In this document: positions 62,901 to 64,000 of the stretch, piece by piece
Layout of the letters: every line of letters begins with the position of its first letter
Numbering within the stretch: position 1 is the first letter of the stretch
Origin: Phaeosaccion multiseriatum
Taxonomy: Eukaryota > Ochrophyta, other classes
NCBI GenBank assembly: GCA_965112735.1
Contig: OZ218960.1
Location: forward strand, 2,666,001-2,730,000
Reading direction: 5' to 3'
DNA length: 64,000 nucleotides
Made by a program: the position numbers and the translations under genes
The notes under the pieces: generated by a model
The model's database searches: none
The model's input: only the letters and a program-made list of their open reading frames with translations
Told to the model about the DNA's origin: nothing

Positions 62901-63912
62901 CGCACACACACACGCATACACACACACACGCACACACGCATATACACGTACATACCACCGATGTTTCTATTCTACAGCTGACCGAGGAGGACGGGGGAGA
63001 CAAAGGCACGAAGGGGGGCAGGCGGCTTCGAACTGCTCCTGTTGGTGATACAAGAAGAAGGCGAGGCAGCACGGGGGGGCTTCTCGAAGCACGCGGCACA
63101 CCCCCTGCGAGTGCCGCTGAGGCAGCCGAAGGTACGATGCAGTTGGTGATACAGGTGGTGATACAGTTGTTGGTGCAGTTGTTGGTGCAGTGGGGATTCA
63201 TCGTGGTGGTGAATGAGAAGCTCCATACAACACCTGGCAAAGTGTTCCGAGGGTTGGCACGACAAGTCTGCATAGTACGTACCCCCACACCTCCCTCCCT
63301 CCCTCCCTCCCTCCCTCCCTCCCTCCCTCCCTCCCTCCCTCCCTCCCTCCCTCCCTCCCTCCCTCCCTCCCTCCCTCCCTCCCTCCCTCCCTCCCTCCCT
63401 CCCTCCCTCCCTCCCTCCCTCCCTCCCTCCCTCCCTCCCTCCCTCCCTCCCTCCCTCCCTCCCTCCCTCCCTCCCTCCCTCCCTCCCTCCCTCCCTCCCT
63501 CCCTCCCTCCCTCCCTCCCTCCCTCCCTCCCTCCCTCCCTCCCTCCCTCCCTCCCTCCCTCCCTCCCTCCCTCCCTTCATTGGCCCACCAGTTCTACAAG
63601 CCTTGGCAGCACGGCGAGGCAGCAGCAGGCCTCCCTTCGGCTCTCGGCCTCGGCCATCATCACAACCTCCCCTCGACTCAAAGTACGACCCATTCTATGT
63701 CACCGTCAAGGCGGTGAAGCAGTATATACCCAACGAAGGCCTTCCCCCTTGGAAGGTCGGAGTGCTGGACGGAGGCTGGCGACAGATCTCCAACTACCTC
63801 GAGAACAGGGTGGATTCGACTTGGAGGAGGAGGAAGAGGAAGAGGAGGAGGCGAGAGAAGAGGGAGCAGGAGTTGATGACACATCAGCAAGAGGCAGCGT
63901 CGTCAGAATCAC
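52969..63912 (+). CDS. Very large low-complexity protein with a conserved EF-hand-like helical module (runs off the window)
   Basis: Join 52969..53422, 53629..53842, 54141..54271, 54897..55105, 55461..55622, 55855..55935, 56123..56550, 56919..57010, 57352..58074, 58372..58487, 58795..62638, 62978..63131, 63592..>63912. Phases agree for exons 1-10 (870 aa) and 11-13. Within exon 11 the first frame closes at 60342 while the next is open from 60193, so an intron or indel is needed there. Residues about 225-417 form a conserved-looking module: REIAEEFWLFSGLM, YKQLSIKIHLALIPD, SLYELADIWTENIDEVEYAAFL. The ELADxWT...EYxxFL pattern recurs in EF-hand-like regions of protist and ciliary proteins, as I recall. 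The C-terminal end has YDPFYVTVKAVKQYIPNEG. The rest is poly-Gly, poly-Glu and Ala/Ser sequence with many GTTGGTGATACAG elements. Function unknown. Confidence 0.6.
53920..53978. repeat. (CT)n dinucleotide array, intron of the large + strand gene
   Basis: About 27 uninterrupted CT units in intron 2. Confidence 0.95.
55270..55444. repeat. (CCCCT)n pentanucleotide array before exon 5
   Basis: Perfect CCCCT units from about 55358 to 55443, with degenerate copies upstream. They end just before the acceptor CTCACAG at 55454-55460, so the array replaces the polypyrimidine tract. Confidence 0.95.
56590..56910. repeat. (TATC)n then (CA)n arrays, intron 7 of the large + strand gene
   Basis: Positions 56590-56730 are TCTA/TCTG tetranucleotides. 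Positions 56785-56905 are (ACAC)n with GC interruptions, leading to the acceptor at 56918. Confidence 0.9.
58680..58790. repeat. (CCCT)n array before exon 11
   Basis: CCCT and CCTT units run directly into the acceptor CTCTCTAG at 58787-58794. Confidence 0.95.
61866..61972. repeat. Densest cluster of the CTGTATCACCAACTGC element
   Basis: Five copies in about 105 bp (near 61868, 61903, 61919, 61938 and 61952), separated by (CTG)n triplets. They are read in the exon as the peptide repeat VSPTA. Confidence 0.9.
63290..63576. repeat. (CCCT)n array, about 285 bp, last intron of the window
   Basis: Essentially perfect CCCT units; the acceptor of the next exon (CCACCAG) follows 15 bp after the array ends. 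Confidence 0.97.
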
Positions 63913-64000
63913 GTGAGTGTGCGAGAGAGTGAGGGACTAGACGGCTTCTCTTAAACGTAACGTGGACATCACCCCTCCCCTCCCCTTCCCGCTGTCCTTC
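63913..64000. other. Right edge, probable intron
   Basis: It begins with a GTGAGT donor after TCAGAATCAC and continues as non-conserved sequence to the window end. The alternative is that translation reads on to a TGA at 63930-63932. Confidence 0.4.

Overview
The window is nuclear DNA of a eukaryote, most likely a photosynthetic and flagellate stramenopile (ochrophyte alga). Spliced genes with GT-AG introns lie on both strands. The lipase, and possibly the carotenoid-isomerase-like oxidoreductase and the PPR protein, carry N-termini like the signal-peptide-plus-Phe leaders of secondary red plastids. An IFT25 gene implies a cilium. A Gly-Gly-Val-Cys / His-Gly-Ala zinc-finger protein and a protist-type NDD(T/V)-motif glycosyltransferase-like protein fit the same group. 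The species is inferred only to this level.

Layout. 0.9-11.7 kb (+): 21-exon plastid-type C2/class-3 lipase. 12.6-22.4 kb (-): 11-exon PX-domain protein fused to a degenerate nucleotidyltransferase/PAP-OAS1 module. 22.4-24.05 kb: gene-free, repeat-rich. 24.06-28.23 kb (-): 9-exon glycosyltransferase-like membrane protein, divergent from IFT25 (28.38-29.83 kb, +) with 154 bp between start codons. 30.8-36.8 kb (+): 6-kb single-exon CAP-Gly protein. 37.5-38.7 kb (-): secreted Ser-rich protein. 39.2-42.5 kb (-): ankyrin-repeat protein. 43.4-44.0 kb (+): small GGVC/HGA zinc-finger protein. 44.4-46.3 kb (-): PPR-SMR protein. 47.5-52.55 kb (-): 12-exon RetSat/CRTISO-type FAD oxidoreductase. 53.0 kb to beyond the right end (+): very large low-complexity protein with a conserved helical (EF-hand-like) module. 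Exon joins were checked by hand for phase. Most genes close perfectly in frame; the exceptions are stated in their entries.

The genes do not form a pathway. What unites the window is repetitive DNA. Introns are packed with tetranucleotide arrays, (CCCT)n upstream of 3' splice sites and (GAGT)n running straight out of GTGAGT donors, plus private minisatellites. Over this lies the most unusual signal: a short motif, GTTGGTGATACAG (reverse CTGTATCACCAAC), usually embedded in CAG/CTG triplets. It recurs some 40-50 times on both strands, in introns, intergenic DNA and exons of at least six genes. In exons it is read in different frames as VGDTA, LVIQQ or VSPTA, so it is a DNA-level element rather than a protein motif. 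A second motif, ATGGCAGTGGATGG, behaves in the same way. These two interspersed elements are my best candidates for an undescribed system.
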